This document shows positions 33,631 through 35,431 of a DNA stretch of 35,431 nucleotides, piece after piece. Source of the stretch: Phycisphaerae bacterium (GTDB lineage: Bacteria > Planctomycetota > Phycisphaerae > Phycisphaerales > SM1A02); the NCBI GenBank assembly GCA_002722935.1, contig PBMX01000021.1:1-35431 (forward strand), in the 5' to 3' direction. Every line of letters begins with the position of its first letter. Position 1 is the stretch's first letter. Made by a program: the position numbers and the translations under genes. The notes under the pieces are model-generated. The model was not told where the DNA came from. It did no database searches and worked only from the letters and a program-made list of their open reading frames with translations.

Positions 33631-35067
33631 TCAGAAGGTCGCTGTGCGTGGCGTCCTCGGGAACGGGATGAGGTCGCGGACATTCGCCATCCCGGTGGCA
33701 TAGGCCATGGTTCGCTCGAATCCAAGGCCGAACCCGGCATGGGGAACAGTGCCGTATTTCCGTAAATCCCTGTACCACCAGTAGTCATCGATATCGAGGT
33801 CCATCTCCCTGATCCGGCCATCGAGCACATCGAGACGTTCTTCTCGCTGGGAGCCACCGATGATTTCACCGATGCCCGGGGCAAGTACATCCATGGCGGC
33901 CACCGTCTTCTCATCATCGTTCAGACGCATGTAGAAGGCCTTGATGTCCTTGGGATAGTTCATGACCACGACCGGTGACTTGGCATGCTCCTCCGTCAGC
34001 CACCGCTCGTGCTCAGACTGGAGGTCGATCCCCCAGGACACGGGGTATTCGAACTTCACGCCGCCCGCGACGGCGCCTTCCAGTGCCTTGATCGCCTCGG
34101 TGTAGTCCATGCGCACGAAACTCGATTCACAGAATGCTTCGAGACGCTCGATGCACGTGGAGTCGATCCTGTCACGGAAGAAACCCATGTCATCCTGCCG
34201 TTCATCAAGCAGGGATCTGAAGATCGACTTCAGGAAGTCCTCGGCGAGGTCGGCGTCATCGGAGAGGTCGGCGAAGGCGATCTCGGGTTCGATCATCCAG
34301 AACTCCGCCAGGTGCCTCGACGTGTTCGAGTTCTCCGCTCGAAACGTCGGACCGAAGGTGTAGACCTTGCTCAAGGCAAGGCAGTAGGACTCGACGTTGA
34401 GCTGGCCCGACACGGTCAGGTTCGTCTCCTTGCCGAAGAAATCCTGCGCGAAGTCGACTTCACCTGCTTCGTTCCTCGGCGGATTCGCCAGGTCGAGCGT
34501 CGAGACACGGAACATCTCCCCCGCGCCTTCACAGTCGCTGCCGGTGATGATCGGGGTGTGGACCCAGTAGAAACCGTTTTCGTGGAAGTACCTGTGTATG
34601 GCCTGAGACAGGCAGTGTCGAACGCGTGCGACGGCGCTGAACGTATTCGTTCGCGGTCGAAGGTGCGCCACTTCACGCAGGTACTCGAACGTATGACGTT
34701 TCGCGGGAACCGGGTACGTATCCGGATCCTCGACGAAGCCGGCAACGAGCACCGACTCAGCATGGATCTCGACAGACTGTCCCTTGCCCTGGGATTCAGC
34801 GACGACCCCGATGACCTCGACGGAACAGCCGCTTGTCAATCGTTGCACATCGGATTCGTAGTTTGGAAGATCAGACTGCACGACGACCTGGATCGGGTCG
34901 AAGCAGGTCCCGTCATGGAGGTGCAGGAAGGACAGGCCGGCCTTGGAATCACGGCGGGTTCGTATCCATCCCTTCAGGAGGACTCGATCACCCTCCGACA
35001 GGTCCCCGGAGGATCCGGGGCCACCGAGGACATCATTGACCGAGACCCAGGGTGCGTTCATCGTCAT
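33631..35067 (-). CDS. asnS: Asparaginyl-tRNA synthetase
   Basis: This class IIb aminoacyl-tRNA synthetase charges tRNA-Asn with asparagine. The ATG at 35067 has GGAGGAG upstream at good spacing and gives 478 residues; the longer in-frame start at 35148 lacks support. An N-terminal OB fold ([20 protein letters not shown]) is followed by the class II core. Motif 2 is [20 protein letters not shown]. Motif 3 is [12 protein letters not shown]. The AsnRS-specific [19 protein letters not shown] separates it from AspRS. Having AsnRS suggests Asn-tRNA need not be made only by the amidotransferase route. A weak downstream hairpin near 33606-33622 may end transcription. Confidence 0.96.
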   Translation of the reverse strand: MTMNAPWVSVNDVLGGPGSSGDLSEGDRVLLKGWIRTRRDSKAGLSFLHLHDGTCFDPIQVVVQSDLPNYESDVQRLTSGCSVEVIGVVAESQGKGQSVEIHAESVLVAGFVEDPDTYPVPAKRHTFEYLREVAHLRPRTNTFSAVARVRHCLSQAIHRYFHENGFYWVHTPIITGSDCEGAGEMFRVSTLDLANPPRNEAGEVDFAQDFFGKETNLTVSGQLNVESYCLALSKVYTFGPTFRAENSNTSRHLAEFWMIEPEIAFADLSDDADLAEDFLKSIFRSLLDERQDDMGFFRDRIDSTCIERLEAFCESSFVRMDYTEAIKALEGAVAGGVKFEYPVSWGIDLQSEHERWLTEEHAKSPVVVMNYPKDIKAFYMRLNDDEKTVAAMDVLAPGIGEIIGGSQREERLDVLDGRIREMDLDIDDYWWYRDLRKYGTVPHAGFGLGFERTMAYATGMANVRDLIPFPRTPRTATF

Positions 35068-35346
35068 GGTTCCAACTCCTCCCGAGCCCTCATCGGCTCG
35101 CAGGATGCGGAGTATATGAGCATCCGCGGGCCCTGCAGGACCAGTCAATATGGCAGGAATTCAGGTACGACCTACGCCTTCAGGCCCACATTGGCTTGGC
35201 TCCAGTGGCTCAATCGCCTCGCAAAGCATCAAAAATGCGGGTGACTGACTTCCAAGGCAGGCACGGGACTTGCCACTGATAGCAGTCGCCGCGTGGCGGC
35301 ACGAGGACATTACGTGTATTCGCATGGCATCAACAGGAAACCGGTC

Positions 35347-35431
35347 ATGAGGGAATCTGGCGAACATCGCCTGAACCTGTTGCTGACCTATGGAGGCTGG
35401 CGAGAGCGGCCTGCCGTGCACCAGCTCCCCC
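35347..35431 (+). CDS. Start of a plus-strand gene, cut by right edge
   Basis: Twenty-eight codons are visible from the ATG at 35347, which has AGGAAA six bases upstream. The opening includes LNLLLTYGGWRERPAV. From memory this NLLLxYGGW opening resembles a conserved planctomycete protein of response-regulator-like character, but I cannot verify it. The gene is divergent from asnS, with about 280 bases between the starts. Nothing else convincing is seen in that gap. Confidence 0.5.
   Translation, partial: MRESGEHRLNLLLTYGGWRERPAVHQLP

Noticed and set aside
33985-35244. 419-codon plus-strand frame opposite asnS
   Set aside because: The minus strand encodes an intact AsnRS; the plus frame has no recognisable motif.

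Overview
The window is GC-rich bacterial chromosome, most likely from a planctomycete of the class Phycisphaerae, possibly a marine or metagenomic one. The main reason is a set of secreted proteins with dockerin-like calcium-loop tails (DGxxxVxDLLxVIxxWG), together with a small Cys-rich GACCL module and a PPC-like NDEC module that I associate from memory with this group. I ran no search. No insertion sequence, prophage, CRISPR array or rRNA is visible.

Layout. Positions 1-2386 (minus strand) hold ribF, a DHH phosphoesterase of the NrnA type, and a membrane-anchored protein cut by the left edge; the last two are translationally coupled. 2477-7476 (plus) holds a ~110 kDa NAD-glutamate dehydrogenase and a long coiled-coil lipoprotein. 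7478-10811 (minus) holds queG and a PcrA/UvrD helicase with overlapping ends. 10812-11342 is a long, foldable leader before the adenosylcobalamin-dependent ribonucleotide reductase nrdJ (11343-14930), which is followed by a structured 3' region and a strong terminator. A solitary nuoA and tRNA-Pro(TGG) come next.

15959-24630 is a secretome region: a subtilisin-like protease, a relic of a dockerin-type tail, a YHYH protein, a redoxin/cytochrome c pair with ATGA overlap, a DUF1028 lipoprotein (minus), and an extraordinary Asp-Pro-Cys-rich secreted protein with two related Cys-rich arms. 24643-33400 is all minus strand: a truncated haemoglobin coupled to a DUF1080 (3-keto-disaccharide hydrolase-like) lipoprotein, a large secreted helical protein with repeated LTxxQ-like modules, a B12-binding-domain-like protein lacking the usual DxHxxG ligand motif, and a second large subtilisin-like protease with Fn3-like, GATase-like and dockerin-like parts. 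asnS (minus) and the first 28 codons of a plus-strand gene close the window.

How it fits together. Housekeeping genes (flavin synthesis, nanoRNA turnover, DNA repair, tRNA modification, dNTP synthesis, Asn-tRNA charging) alternate with envelope and extracellular genes. nrdJ and queG both belong to cobalamin-using families, so the organism probably depends on B12. The four secreted proteins that share dockerin-like modules suggest a common surface or export fate, but no cohesin partner is visible. The strongest candidate for something undescribed is the Cys-rich protein at 22573-24630, which may be a disulfide-rich envelope or metal-binding protein; that function is inference.
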